From the NCBI GenBank assembly GCA_007120685.1, contig SKNG01000164.1, forward strand, positions 1-15,826: a DNA stretch of 15,826 bases. Direction: 5' to 3'. The position numbers and the translations under genes were made by a program. Shown here piece by piece: positions 8,001-15,119 of this stretch. The DNA is from Paracoccaceae bacterium. Its GTDB lineage: Bacteria; Pseudomonadota; Alphaproteobacteria; Rhodobacterales; Rhodobacteraceae. Each line of letters starts with the position of its first letter. Position 1 is the stretch's first letter. The notes beneath the pieces are model-generated. The model did not search any database. It was not told the origin of the DNA and saw only the letters and a program-made list of their open reading frames with translations.

Positions 8001-8752
8001 CCTATGCCTTTGCCGCCTCTCTGGGGTTGATGTTCATCATCCTGCTGGCGCAGTTCAACAGTTTCTATAATGCGGTGCTGGTGCTCTTGGCGGTGATCAT
8101 GTCCACCACGGGCGTGCTGATCGGCATGCTGGTGATGGACCAGCCGTTCTCGGTGATCATGACCGGGACGGGGATTCTGGCGCTGGCCGGGATTGTGGTG
8201 AACAACAACATTGTGCTGATCGACACCTATCAGGAATACGCGCGCTACATGCCGCGGATCGAGGCGATCATCCGCACCGCCGAGGCGCGTATCCGCCCGG
8301 TGCTGCTGACCACGATCACCACCATGGCCGGGCTGACGCCGATGATGCTGGGGGTATCGATCGATTTCTGGAACGGCGGCTACACGGTCGATGCCCCGGC
8401 GGCGATCTGGTGGAAGTCGCTGGCCACGGCGGTGGTGTTCGGGCTGGGGATTGCCACGCTGCTGACGCTGCTGGTCACGCCCTCGCTGCTGGCGGTGCGG
8501 GTCTGGGTCAGCGAGGGGGTGGCGGCCATCGGCCCGCGGCTGGCGGCGCTGGGCCGTGGCCAGGCCTGGGCGGATATCCAACTGCGCAAGCGGTCCGGCC
8601 GCGTGCGCCATGCCGAGATCATCTGGGACCCGGTGGCGATGCCGCAAGGCGTGCCAGAGGCGCTGCCGGCGCAGGTGGTGGCAGAGCATGCCGCGTCACC
8701 GGACGGACAGCCCCGCGGGCGGCCGGACAAGCCGCTGGCCGCGGCGGAGTGA
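5024..8752 (+). CDS. RND efflux permease with atypical relay residues and an enlarged central linker
   Basis: This is the inner-membrane proton-driven pump of a tripartite efflux system. It has 1242 residues, against roughly 1030-1050 for AcrB-type pumps. The RND pattern is clear: TM1 near 10-30, a large periplasmic loop, TM2-TM6 from about 340 to 500, a second half starting with TM7 near 597-618, another periplasmic loop, and TM8-TM12 from about 990. TM4 carries GMLVDGAVVV, so D402 is kept while the second acid of the usual DD pair is G403. In TM10 the position of the conserved Lys appears to be Asn (VVNNNIVLID, N1060-N1062). Between TM6 and TM7 there are two extra hydrophobic stretches at about 511-535 and 545-569. 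ATG at 5024 is preceded by GAGG. Substrate class cannot be assigned; homologues with NNNIVLID are often annotated only as RND permeases. Confidence 0.9.
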   Translation: MKGMIDWAASHARMIIALVVLTLGAGGLAYVGLPKEGEPDIEVPALFISVPFPGISAADSETLLVRPMEQELSGLDGLREMTATASNNFAGVVLEFEFGWDKNATIADVRDRMSRAEAEFPEGFERYSIDEFNFSEFPVVILAVSGDVPERTRLRAARDLKRRVEGLDAVLSSDIAGVRDEMVEVIIDPLRLEAYNVTAQELINAVTLNNQLVPAGEVEAESGRFSLSLPGNFAGVQDIYALPIKVNGDSVVTLGDLATIQLTFEDRAGTARFDGTDTLALQVVLRRGFNLIDSVVEVREAVEAERAAWPEELRAAITVTPALDRSEQVRSMINQLEGSVLTAIALVMIVVLGALGTRSALLVGFAIPTSFLLCFILLGLLDVTISNIVMFGLILAVGMLVDGAVVVTEYADKRISAGDSPMQAYTKASKRMFWPIVASTGTTLCAFLPMLFWPGVAGEFMGMLPVTLIFVLIASLVVALVFLPIVGGVAGRITRRFEQATALLMRLPWLLRVPFLALALALVGGGAMLLLNPALAGLPVGQGVWSALPGAAMVLLGAVVLSVSVGAVFPPRRAQAVKAGHRRTLFGRFVKLLVGNPVMPFVAIGVVIFFVFQVFGYYGENNRGVEFFVDTEPEQGIIYVRARGNLSISEQDALVRQVEQVVLAEPGVAASFAFAGEGGLNSNTAGAPAPRDAIGQIQFELLGWADRGDDPALRGQVILDRMQAEFARIPGVFTEYQILSGGPAGQKPLHLRLTGEDFDALDTAVETVLDRFRDTAGVIDIEDTRPLPGIDWEIRVDTAMAGRFGADVATVGGMVQLITRGILLDTMRVESSDEEVEIRVRLPAEDRLLATLDTLRVQTPQGLVPLSNFVTREAVPLRGQIDRVNEQRYFDVKAAVTPDLMSVVDADGETVRVVTREQIDARMHEAGSEAARAAEARRAEIREAGQRLVPITPSERIETISAWLSAENPLPEGVGWEWTGEQQDQEESTEFLTYAFAASLGLMFIILLAQFNSFYNAVLVLLAVIMSTTGVLIGMLVMDQPFSVIMTGTGILALAGIVVNNNIVLIDTYQEYARYMPRIEAIIRTAEARIRPVLLTTITTMAGLTPMMLGVSIDFWNGGYTVDAPAAIWWKSLATAVVFGLGIATLLTLLVTPSLLAVRVWVSEGVAAIGPRLAALGRGQAWADIQLRKRSGRVRHAEIIWDPVAMPQGVPEALPAQVVAEHAASPDGQPRGRPDKPLAAAE

Positions 8753-8878
8753 GGGCTGCCGGGGCGGCGTGCCGGCGGTGACGGGGCAGGGGGGCGCTGC
8801 CCCCCTCGCCGCTTTCGCGGCTCACCCCCCGGGATATTTGAAGAGCAAAGAGGGGGCGGGGGCGGGGATGACGTGGAT
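8753..8878. other. Short intergenic region between convergent RND permease and tgt
   Basis: These 126 bases are very GC-rich and hold the hairpin repeat at 8789-8852. No T run follows either hairpin in either direction, so transcription termination here would depend on structure or Rho. Confidence 0.5.
8789..8852. repeat. Intergenic palindromic repeat with conserved gggatatttg tail
   Basis: GGGGGGC (8789-8795) and GCCCCCC (8799-8805) form a 7-base stem, then GCCGC (8808-8812) and GCGGC (8817-8821) a second stem with loop TTTC. C6 (8825-8830) and GGGATATTTGAAGAGCAAAG (8831-8850) follow. I recall this arrangement as a dispersed intergenic repeat of Rhodobacteraceae genomes, often between convergent genes, as here. 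Only one copy is seen in this window, so repetition is from memory. Confidence 0.55.
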
Positions 8879-10009
8879 TCAGAGCGGCTCGATATCGCCC
8901 TGGGCCTGGGCGGTGTCGAATTCGGCCTTGAAGGCGGCAAGGCGGCCTTCCGCGATGGCGGCGCGCAGACCGGCCATCAGGTCCTGGTAATACTGCAGAT
9001 TGTGCCAGGTCAGCAGCATGGCGCCGATGATCTCGCCCGAGCGGATGGTGTGGTGCAGATAGGCGCGGCTGTAGCCCTTGCAGGCCGGGCAGGCGCAGGC
9101 CTCGTCCAGTGGGCGGGGGTCGTCGCGGTGGCGGGCGTTGCGCAGGTTCACCGGCCCGCGCCGGGTGAAGGCCTGGCCGGTGCGGCCCGAGCGGGTGGGC
9201 AGGACGCAATCCATCATGTCGATGCCGCGCGCGACCGCGCCGACGATATCGGCGGGCTTGCCGACGCCCATCAGGTAGCGCGGCTTGTCGGCGGGCAGCA
9301 TGGCCGGCGCGTAGTCCAGCACGCCGAACATCGCCGCCTGCCCCTCGCCCACCGCCAGCCCGCCGACCGCATAGCCGTCAAAGCCGATCTCCCGCAGGGC
9401 CTGCGCGCTTTCTTCGCGCAGGTCACGCTCCAGCCCGCCCTGCTGGATGCCGAACAGCGCGTTCCCCGCCCGCTCGCCGAAAGCCACGCGCGAGCGGGCC
9501 GCCCAGCGCATGCTCAGTCGCATCGAGGCTTCAAGCGCGCCGCGTTCGGCCGGCAGCGCCGGGCATTCGTCAAAGGCCATGACGATGTCCGAGCCCAGCA
9601 GGCGCTGGATTTCCATGCTGCTTTCCGGGGTCAGCAGATGTTTCGAGCCGTCGATATGGCTAGAAAAGCGCACGCCTTCCTCGGACAGGTGGCGCAGGGC
9701 GGCCAGGCTCATCACCTGAAAGCCGCCCGAGTCGGTCAGGATCGGCCCGTCCCAGTTCATGAACTGGTGCAGCCCGCCCAGCCGCGCCACCCGCTCCGCG
9801 CCCGGGCGCAGCATCAGGTGATAGGTATTGCCCAGCAGGATGTCGGCGCCGGTCTCGCGCACCGATTCCGGCAGCATCGCCTTGACCGTACCGGCAGTGC
9901 CCACCGGCATGAAGGCCGGCGTGCGGATGGTGCCGCGCGGCGTCTCGATCAGCCCGCTGCGCGCGGCGCCGTCGGTGGCGTGCAGGGTGAAGCGAAAGGT
10001 CATGGGCAT
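8879..10009 (-). CDS. tgt: tRNA-guanine transglycosylase (queuine/preQ1 insertion)
   Basis: Tgt swaps the wobble guanine of tRNAs with GUN anticodons for preQ1, the key step toward queuosine. The protein has 376 residues, the usual length. It is a TIM barrel with GNTYHL at 60-65, the substrate-pocket motif TDSGGFQ with D93, GIQQGG at 187-192, GGLAVGE at 216-222, and the catalytic DCVLPTRSGR with nucleophile D267. The zinc site is C305, C307, C310 and H336. All are present, so the enzyme looks intact. The ATG at 10009 gives MPMTFRF; a second ATG at 10003 is equally possible since neither has a strong ribosome binding site. Transcribed away from the suf genes and toward the RND permease. Confidence 0.95.
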   Translation of the reverse strand: MPMTFRFTLHATDGAARSGLIETPRGTIRTPAFMPVGTAGTVKAMLPESVRETGADILLGNTYHLMLRPGAERVARLGGLHQFMNWDGPILTDSGGFQVMSLAALRHLSEEGVRFSSHIDGSKHLLTPESSMEIQRLLGSDIVMAFDECPALPAERGALEASMRLSMRWAARSRVAFGERAGNALFGIQQGGLERDLREESAQALREIGFDGYAVGGLAVGEGQAAMFGVLDYAPAMLPADKPRYLMGVGKPADIVGAVARGIDMMDCVLPTRSGRTGQAFTRRGPVNLRNARHRDDPRPLDEACACPACKGYSRAYLHHTIRSGEIIGAMLLTWHNLQYYQDLMAGLRAAIAEGRLAAFKAEFDTAQAQGDIEPL

Positions 10010-10062
10010 CCCGGCTATCGGCCGCCCCTGATGCGCGATTTGCGCGGGCTTGCCAAGCCTTT

Positions 10063-10083
10063 GTCCTGCAACGCACGCAGGAC
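10063..10083. promoter_or_regulatory. Perfect inverted repeat (possible operator) upstream of the suf promoter
   Basis: GTCCTGC at 10063-10069 and GCAGGAC at 10077-10083 are exact complements with a 7-base spacer. The repeat ends 3 bases before the proposed -35 element of sufT and lies 54 bases from the tgt start. The size and symmetry fit a dimeric regulator site. It could also form a hairpin in the tgt leader. Confidence 0.45.
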
Positions 10084-10086
10084 CAC

Positions 10087-10115
10087 TGGACGGCAGGCGG
10101 GCTTTTTCCTATATA
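10087..10115 (+). promoter_or_regulatory. Candidate sigma-70 promoter for sufT-sufA
   Basis: TGGACG (10087-10092) and TATATA (10110-10115) are separated by 17 bases; four of six -35 bases match TTGACA. The -10 lies in one of the few AT-rich patches of this region. The leader to the ATG would be about 48 bases. Confidence 0.5.
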
Positions 10116-10169
10116 TGTGCTCAGGAATAGCAGGCCGGGCCGCTGGGCCGATTAGGGAGAGCGCAGACG

Positions 10170-10532
10170 ATGACCAGTCCGACAGCCGCCACCGAAGGCG
10201 AGCCGCTGATCAAGCCGTCCACCACCGATCACCCGCTCTACGACAATGTGGTCGAGGCCTGCCGCTCGGTTTACGATCCCGAGATTCCGGTCAATATCTA
10301 TGACCTGGGACTGGTCTATACCATCGATATCGACGCCGAAAGCGCCGTGAACATCACCATGACCCTGACCGCGCCTGGCTGCCCGGTGGCCGGCGAAATG
10401 CCGGGCTGGGTGGCCGATGCGGTAAGCGCCGTTGACGGCGTGAAGCAGGTCGATGTGGAAATGACATTCGAGCCGCAATGGGGCATGGACATGATGTCCG
10501 ACGAGGCGAAACTGGAACTGGGCTTCATGTGA
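10170..10532 (+). CDS. sufT: SufT-like Fe-S cluster assembly protein (MIP18/DUF59 family)
   Basis: MIP18/DUF59 proteins take part in maturing Fe-S proteins, and SufT-type members occur with the SUF machinery. The product has 120 residues. A variable N-terminus of about 20 residues is followed by the single DUF59 domain, with VYDPEIPVNIYDLGL at 34-48 and the conserved TAPGCP at 67-72 carrying C71, then an EPQW motif near 101-104. The ATG at 10170 has AGGGAG 10 bases upstream. The sufA-like gene starts 19 bases after the stop, so they are probably cotranscribed. The core sufBCDS genes are not in the window, so this is either a detached suf pair or the end of a split cluster. A PaaD-like role is less likely given the neighbour. 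Confidence 0.85.
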   Translation: MTSPTAATEGEPLIKPSTTDHPLYDNVVEACRSVYDPEIPVNIYDLGLVYTIDIDAESAVNITMTLTAPGCPVAGEMPGWVADAVSAVDGVKQVDVEMTFEPQWGMDMMSDEAKLELGFM

Positions 10533-10551
10533 GCCGCTGGAAGGACTGACC

Positions 10552-10950
10552 ATGTTTTCCATCCCCGGAAAATCTCCGGTTACCATGACCGAAGCTGCGG
10601 AACGCCATATCGCGCGGTTGATGGCGAAACAGGGCAAGAAGGGCCTGCGCATCGGCGTCAAGAAGGGCGGCTGCGCGGGCATGGAATACACGATGGATTT
10701 CGCCGACGAGGTCGGCCCGCATGAAGAGATCGTCGAACAGGGCGGGGCGCGGGTGATCATCGAACCCATGGCGCAGATGTTCCTGTTTGGCACCGAGATC
10801 GACTATCGGACGGGCCTTCTGGAAAGCGGCTTCCAGTTCCGCAATCCGAATGTGTCGGAAGCCTGCGGTTGTGGCGAATCGATCAAGTTCGACGATGTGG
10901 AAACGCTGGCGGCGCGGCAGGCCGAGGCGAAGACGCGCGCCGCCGAATAA
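10552..10950 (+). CDS. sufA: SufA/IscA-type A-type Fe-S carrier (HesB family)
   Basis: A-type carriers bind an iron or Fe-S cluster and pass it to target proteins. The product has 132 residues; after about 10 extra N-terminal residues comes the HesB-like fold beginning VTMTEAAERHI. The three cluster-binding cysteines are present: C41 in GGCAGMEY, and C105 and C107 in ACGCGES. The C-terminal 20 residues are a charged helical tail. AAGGA precedes the ATG at 10552 with normal spacing. Pairing with sufT points to a SUF rather than ISC role, but SufA, IscA and ErpA cannot be told apart by sequence motifs alone. Confidence 0.88.
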   Translation: MFSIPGKSPVTMTEAAERHIARLMAKQGKKGLRIGVKKGGCAGMEYTMDFADEVGPHEEIVEQGGARVIIEPMAQMFLFGTEIDYRTGLLESGFQFRNPNVSEACGCGESIKFDDVETLAARQAEAKTRAAE

Positions 10951-11012
10951 GCGCGGCAGGTTTGATCCCGCCAACCGGCTGGGCTATCAGCGTGGGCAAA
11001 ACGGAGTTGCCC

Positions 11013-11765
11013 ATGCCCACGAACCCTGCCGCCAGCCCCCCCCGCAAGCTTGCCGCCGGCAATTGGAAGATGAACGGGCTGTCAGCGCAACTTGCTGAAG
11101 CCCGCGCCCTGGCCGACGCCTTTCCGGCGCCCGGTGTGGGCGTGCTTCTTTGCCCGCCCGCCACGCTGCTGGCGACGATGGCGCAGGCCACGGCGGGCAG
11201 CGCCATCGGCCTGGGCGGGCAGGATTGTCATGAAGCCGAGAAAGGCGCGCATACCGGTGACATCTCTGCCGCGATGCTGGCCGATGCCGGCGCCAGCCAT
11301 GTGATCCTCGGTCATTCCGAGCGCCGCGCCGACCATGGCGAGACCAGCGAACAGGTCGCCGCCAAGCTGCGCGCGGCCTGGGGCGCGGAGCTGGTGGGCA
11401 TCGTGTGTCTGGGCGAGACGGCAGAGGAGCGCGCGGCGGGGCGCACGCTTGGGGTAGTGGGCGCGCAACTGGCGGGCTCGCTGGCCGAAGGGGCGACGGC
11501 GGCCAATACCGTGATTGCCTATGAACCCGTCTGGGCCATCGGCAGCGGCCAGACCCCCACGGCCGAGCAGATTGCCGAAGTGCATGGCTTCCTGCGTGCC
11601 CAGTCCCCCGATCCCGCCATCAGCCTGCTTTACGGCGGCTCGGTGAACCCGGGCAACGCTGCCGCCATTTTCGCCATTCCCGGCGTCGATGGGGCGCTGG
11701 TTGGCGGGGCATCGCTGAAGGCGGTGGATTTCGGCGCCATCGTAACCGCGCTGCAAACCGCCTGA
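11013..11765 (+). CDS. tpiA: Triosephosphate isomerase
   Basis: TpiA interconverts dihydroxyacetone phosphate and glyceraldehyde 3-phosphate in the cytoplasm. The protein has 250 residues, standard for the family. Active-site residues are all present: N17 and K19 in AAGNWKMNG, H101 in ILGHSERR, E171 in AYEPVWAIGSG, and the phosphate-binding LYGGSV at 206-211. The ATG at 11013 follows GGAG at 7 bases and puts the conserved NWK at the usual distance; the open frame extends further upstream into the end of sufA but without homology. The gap to sufA is 62 bases, so it may share that transcript or have its own promoter. Confidence 0.96.
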   Translation: MPTNPAASPPRKLAAGNWKMNGLSAQLAEARALADAFPAPGVGVLLCPPATLLATMAQATAGSAIGLGGQDCHEAEKGAHTGDISAAMLADAGASHVILGHSERRADHGETSEQVAAKLRAAWGAELVGIVCLGETAEERAAGRTLGVVGAQLAGSLAEGATAANTVIAYEPVWAIGSGQTPTAEQIAEVHGFLRAQSPDPAISLLYGGSVNPGNAAAIFAIPGVDGALVGGASLKAVDFGAIVTALQTA

Positions 11766-11870
11766 GGCGCGATCGGCGCTGTTTCACCCTGTCACGCCTT
11801 GTGAAGCCCGTCCGGCTTGCATTGGCGCGCGGCCCGGGCCAGAACCACGCAAACAGGAGCAGACCCACTG
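11766..11870. other. Intergenic region before glmU
   Basis: These 105 bases contain a TTCAC/GTGAA inverted repeat (11783-11787 and 11801-11805) and a 10-base palindrome GGCCCGGGCC at 11831-11840. AGGAG at 11856-11860 is the likely glmU ribosome binding site. I see no convincing -35/-10 pair. Confidence 0.4.
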
Positions 11871-13223
11871 ATGTCGCTTGCCATTGTCATCCTGGCCGCG
11901 GGTCAGGGCAGCCGGATGAATTCGGACCTGCCAAAGGTCCTGCATCCGCTGGCCGGCGCGCCGCTGATCGCCCATGTGCTGCGCATGGCGCAAGGGTTGG
12001 AGCCGGCGCGGCTGGTGGTGGTGACGGGTCATGGCGCCGACGCGGTGGCGGGGGCGGTGGCCGAGCACGCGCCGCAGGCCGTGGTGGTGCATCAGGCCGA
12101 GCAACTGGGCACCGCCCATGCCGTGGCGCAGGCCCGCGCGGCGCTGGAGGGGTTTTCCGGCGATCTGCTGGTGCTCTACGGCGACACCCCCTTCGTGCGC
12201 GCGGAAACGGTGCAGGCCATGCAGGCCGCGCGGGCCGGCCATGCGCTGGTGGTGCTAGGGTTCGATGCGGCCGATCCGGGCCGCTACGGGCGGCTGGTGG
12301 CGCGCGGCGAGGTGCTGGAAAGGATCGTCGAATACAAGGACGCCTCACATGAAGAGCGCGCCATAACGCTATGCAATTCCGGGGTTCTTTGTGCCGATGC
12401 CGAGCAGTTGCTGGCGCTGATCGACGCCGTGGGCAACGACAACGCATCGGGCGAATACTACCTTACGGACACCGTGGCGCTGGCCCGTGCCGAGGGGCTG
12501 TCCGCGGGCGTGGTGCGCTGTGACGAGGCCGAGACGCTGGGCATCAACACCCGCGCCGAACTGGCCGCGGCCGAGGCCATCTTTCAGGCCCGCGCCCGGG
12601 CCGAGGCACTGGAAAACGGTGTCACGCTGGCCGCGCCGGAGACGGTGTTCTTCGCGCTCGACACCATGATCGGCCGCGATGCGATGGTCGGCCCCAATGT
12701 GGTCTTCGGCCCCGGGGTGACGGTGGAAACCGGCGCCGAGATCCGCGCCTTCTGCCATCTGGAGGGCTGCCATGTCAGCCGCGGCGCCGTCGTCGGGCCC
12801 TTTGCGCGGCTGCGCCCGGGGGCAGAGCTGGCCGAGGATGTGCGCATCGGCAATTTTGTCGAGATCAAGAACGCCGTGCTGGACGAGGGCGCGAAGGTCA
12901 ATCACCTGTCCTATATCGGCGATGCCTCGGTCGGTGAGGGGGCGAATATCGGCGCGGGCACGGTGACCTGTAACTATGATGGGGTGATGAAGCACCGCAC
13001 CGTGATCGGCGCGCGGGCCTTCATCGGGTCGGACACCATGCTGGTGGCGCCGGTGCAGGTGGGGGCCGAGGCGATGACGGGTTCCGGCTCGGTGATCACC
13101 GAGGACGTGCCGGAGGGCGCGCTGGCACTGGGCCGGGCGCGGCAGAAAAACCGCCCGGGGCTGGCGCGGCGGATGATGGCGCGGCTGCGCGCGATCAAGG
13201 CAGGCAAGGCGGGCAAGGGGTAG
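11871..13223 (+). CDS. glmU: Bifunctional GlmU: GlcN-1-P acetyltransferase / GlcNAc-1-P uridylyltransferase
   Basis: GlmU makes UDP-GlcNAc, the precursor of peptidoglycan and lipid A. The protein has 450 residues. The N-terminal pyrophosphorylase domain (about 1-230) has LAAGQGSRMNSDLPKVLHPL starting at residue 8, the uridine-binding QLGTAHA at 78-84, YGD with Mg ligand D105, and GINTRAEL at 224-231. The C-terminal left-handed beta-helix acetyltransferase (about 245-430) has RLRPGAEL, NFVEIK, KVNHLSYIGD with the catalytic His345, and NIGAGTVTCNYDG. The end is a basic tail. The ATG at 11871 is right before LAIVILAAG; an upstream in-frame start adds 18 non-conserved residues. The glmS start lies four bases past the stop, a clear operon. 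GlmM, which acts between the two enzymes, is not in the window. Confidence 0.96.
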   Translation: MSLAIVILAAGQGSRMNSDLPKVLHPLAGAPLIAHVLRMAQGLEPARLVVVTGHGADAVAGAVAEHAPQAVVVHQAEQLGTAHAVAQARAALEGFSGDLLVLYGDTPFVRAETVQAMQAARAGHALVVLGFDAADPGRYGRLVARGEVLERIVEYKDASHEERAITLCNSGVLCADAEQLLALIDAVGNDNASGEYYLTDTVALARAEGLSAGVVRCDEAETLGINTRAELAAAEAIFQARARAEALENGVTLAAPETVFFALDTMIGRDAMVGPNVVFGPGVTVETGAEIRAFCHLEGCHVSRGAVVGPFARLRPGAELAEDVRIGNFVEIKNAVLDEGAKVNHLSYIGDASVGEGANIGAGTVTCNYDGVMKHRTVIGARAFIGSDTMLVAPVQVGAEAMTGSGSVITEDVPEGALALGRARQKNRPGLARRMMARLRAIKAGKAGKG

Positions 13224-13227
13224 GGCA

Positions 13228-15045
13228 ATGTGCGGCATCGTGGGTATTCTGGGCCGCCATCAGGTGGCACCGATCATTCTGGACGCGCTGCGCCGGCTGG
13301 AATATCGCGGCTATGACAGCGCCGGCATTGCCACGGTGAACGAAGGCCGGCTGGACCGGCGCCGCGCGTTGGGCAAGCTGGTCAACCTGTCGGACCATCT
13401 GGTGCATGAACCGCTGCCGGGCAAGGCCGGCATCGGCCATACCCGCTGGGCCACCCATGGCGCGCCGACGGTGGTCAATGCCCATCCCCACCGCGCCGGG
13501 CGGGTGGCGGTGGTGCATAACGGGATCATCGAGAATTTCCGCGCCCTGCGCGCGGAACTGGCCGCCGCCGGTCTGGCGCATGAAAGCGATACCGACACCG
13601 AAACCGTGGCAGTGCTGACCCGGCATCACCTGGACCAGGGCCTCGGCCCGGCCGAGGCTGCCTTCGCCACGCTGGCCCGGCTGGAAGGGGCCTTTGCGCT
13701 GGCTTTCCTGTTCGATGGCGAGGACGATCTGATGGTCGGCGCCCGCCAGGGCTCGCCGCTGGCCGTGGGCCATGGCACGGGCGAGATGTATCTGGGCTCG
13801 GACGCGCTGGCCCTGGCGCCGCTGACCGACCGCATCACCTATCTGGAAGAGGGCGACCGCGTGGTGATCACGCGTGACGGTGCGCTGATCACCGATGCGC
13901 AGGGCCGGCGCGCGAACCGCCCCGTGACCACGGTACGGCTGGATCAGGCGACGGTCGACAAGGCCGGCCACCGGCATTTCATGGCCAAGGAGATCGCCGA
14001 GCAGCCCGCCGTGCTGGGCGCCGCGCTGGGCTTTCACTGCAGCCCGGACAAGACCGCGCTGGCGCTGCCGGAGGATCTGGATTTCACCAATACCGACCGG
14101 CTGACCCTGGTGGCCTGCGGCACCGGGCATTACGCCGCGCAGGTGGCGAAATACTGGTTCGAATCCCTCGCCGGCCTGCCCTGCGAGACCGATATCGCCA
14201 GCGAATACCGTTACCGTCACCCGGTGGTGGGCGCGGCCAACATGGCGGTGTTCATCAGCCAGTCCGGCGAAACCGCCGACACGCTGGCCGCGCTGCGCCA
14301 TGTGCGCGCGCGCATCGGCTGCAGCGTCGGCGTGGTCAACGTGCCCAGCTCATCCATCGCGCGCGAGTCCGATGTGGCGTTGCCGGTTCTGGCCGGGCCG
14401 GAAATCAGCGTGGCTTCCACCAAGGCGTTCACCGCGCAACTCTTGGTGCTGCTGCTGATGGCGCTGAAGGCCGGGCAGGACCGCGGCCATCTGGACGGCG
14501 CGCAGGTGGCGGCGCATCTGCGCGCGCTGCAGACCCTGCCGGGGCTGATGCGCGCCGCGCTGGACCGTGAACCCGCCATCGCCGATCTGGCGCAGGGGTT
14601 GGCCGGGGTAAACCATGCGCTGTTCCTGGGCCGGGGGCCGATGTTCCCGCTGGCCGCCGAGGCGGCGCTGAAGCTGAAGGAACTCAGCTACATCCATGCT
14701 GAGGGCTATGCCTCTGGCGAGTTGAAGCACGGGCCCATCGCGCTGATCGACGAGACCATGCCGGTTGTGGTGCTGGCCCCGCGCGACGGGCTTTTTGCCA
14801 AGACGGTGTCGAACATGCAGGAGGTTCTGGCGCGTCAGGGCCGGGTGGTGCTGATCTCCGACCGCGCGGGCCTGGCCGAGGCCGGGCCGGTGCCCGACAG
14901 TCTGGTGATGCCCGAGGTGCCGGATCTGCTGGCGCCCTTCGTCTATGCGGTGCCGGCGCAGCTGCTGGCCTATCACGCGGCGCTGGCGCGGGGCACCGAT
15001 GTGGACCAGCCGCGCAATCTGGCGAAATCGGTGACGGTGGAATAG
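13228..15045 (+). CDS. glmS: Glutamine--fructose-6-phosphate aminotransferase (isomerizing)
   Basis: GlmS makes glucosamine 6-phosphate from fructose 6-phosphate and glutamine, the first step toward UDP-GlcNAc. The protein has 605 residues, close to the usual 600-610. The N-terminal glutaminase domain starts MCGIVGILG with C2 as nucleophile after Met removal, and has LEYRGYDSAG, HTRWATHG and HNGIIEN. Two SIS domains follow, with VACGTGHYAA, SQSGETADT, VPSSSIARESD and ASTKAFTAQL in the first and KELSYIHAEGYASGELKHGP in the second. The C-terminus PRNLAKSVTVE is the invariant end of the family. AAGGGG before the ATG is a good ribosome binding site and overlaps the end of glmU, which suggests translational coupling. 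No glmS ribozyme is expected or seen in the four-base gap. Confidence 0.97.
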   Translation: MCGIVGILGRHQVAPIILDALRRLEYRGYDSAGIATVNEGRLDRRRALGKLVNLSDHLVHEPLPGKAGIGHTRWATHGAPTVVNAHPHRAGRVAVVHNGIIENFRALRAELAAAGLAHESDTDTETVAVLTRHHLDQGLGPAEAAFATLARLEGAFALAFLFDGEDDLMVGARQGSPLAVGHGTGEMYLGSDALALAPLTDRITYLEEGDRVVITRDGALITDAQGRRANRPVTTVRLDQATVDKAGHRHFMAKEIAEQPAVLGAALGFHCSPDKTALALPEDLDFTNTDRLTLVACGTGHYAAQVAKYWFESLAGLPCETDIASEYRYRHPVVGAANMAVFISQSGETADTLAALRHVRARIGCSVGVVNVPSSSIARESDVALPVLAGPEISVASTKAFTAQLLVLLLMALKAGQDRGHLDGAQVAAHLRALQTLPGLMRAALDREPAIADLAQGLAGVNHALFLGRGPMFPLAAEAALKLKELSYIHAEGYASGELKHGPIALIDETMPVVVLAPRDGLFAKTVSNMQEVLARQGRVVLISDRAGLAEAGPVPDSLVMPEVPDLLAPFVYAVPAQLLAYHAALARGTDVDQPRNLAKSVTVE

Positions 15046-15094
15046 GGCGCGCCCGTGCGGCTCTTGCCGCGCGCATCAGTCGCTGCAGCCTTAC

Positions 15095-15116
15095 CGGTTG
15101 ATATATTTGACAACCG
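15095..15116. repeat. CGGTTG/CAACCG inverted repeat with AT-rich spacer
   Basis: CGGTTG at 15095-15100 and CAACCG at 15111-15116 are exact complements around ATATATTTGA. It is 50 bases past the glmS stop. It may be a hairpin at the 3' end of the glmS transcript or a protein binding site. Confidence 0.4.
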
Positions 15117-15119
15117 CCG

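Larger units (their letters stand above)
10010..10169. other. Divergent intergenic region between tgt and sufT
   Basis: This 160-base region holds the rightward promoter at 10087-10115, the inverted repeat at 10063-10083 just upstream of it, and the sufT ribosome binding site AGGGAG (10154-10159). No equally clear promoter was found for tgt. Confidence 0.5.

Noticed and set aside
8873..10303. A 476-codon plus-strand frame across tgt and the start of sufT.
   Set aside because: It is antisense to tgt, covers a divergent promoter region and has no family resemblance.
13224..13227. Possible glmS ribozyme or riboswitch before glmS.
   Set aside because: The gap to glmU is four bases, leaving no room for a leader RNA.
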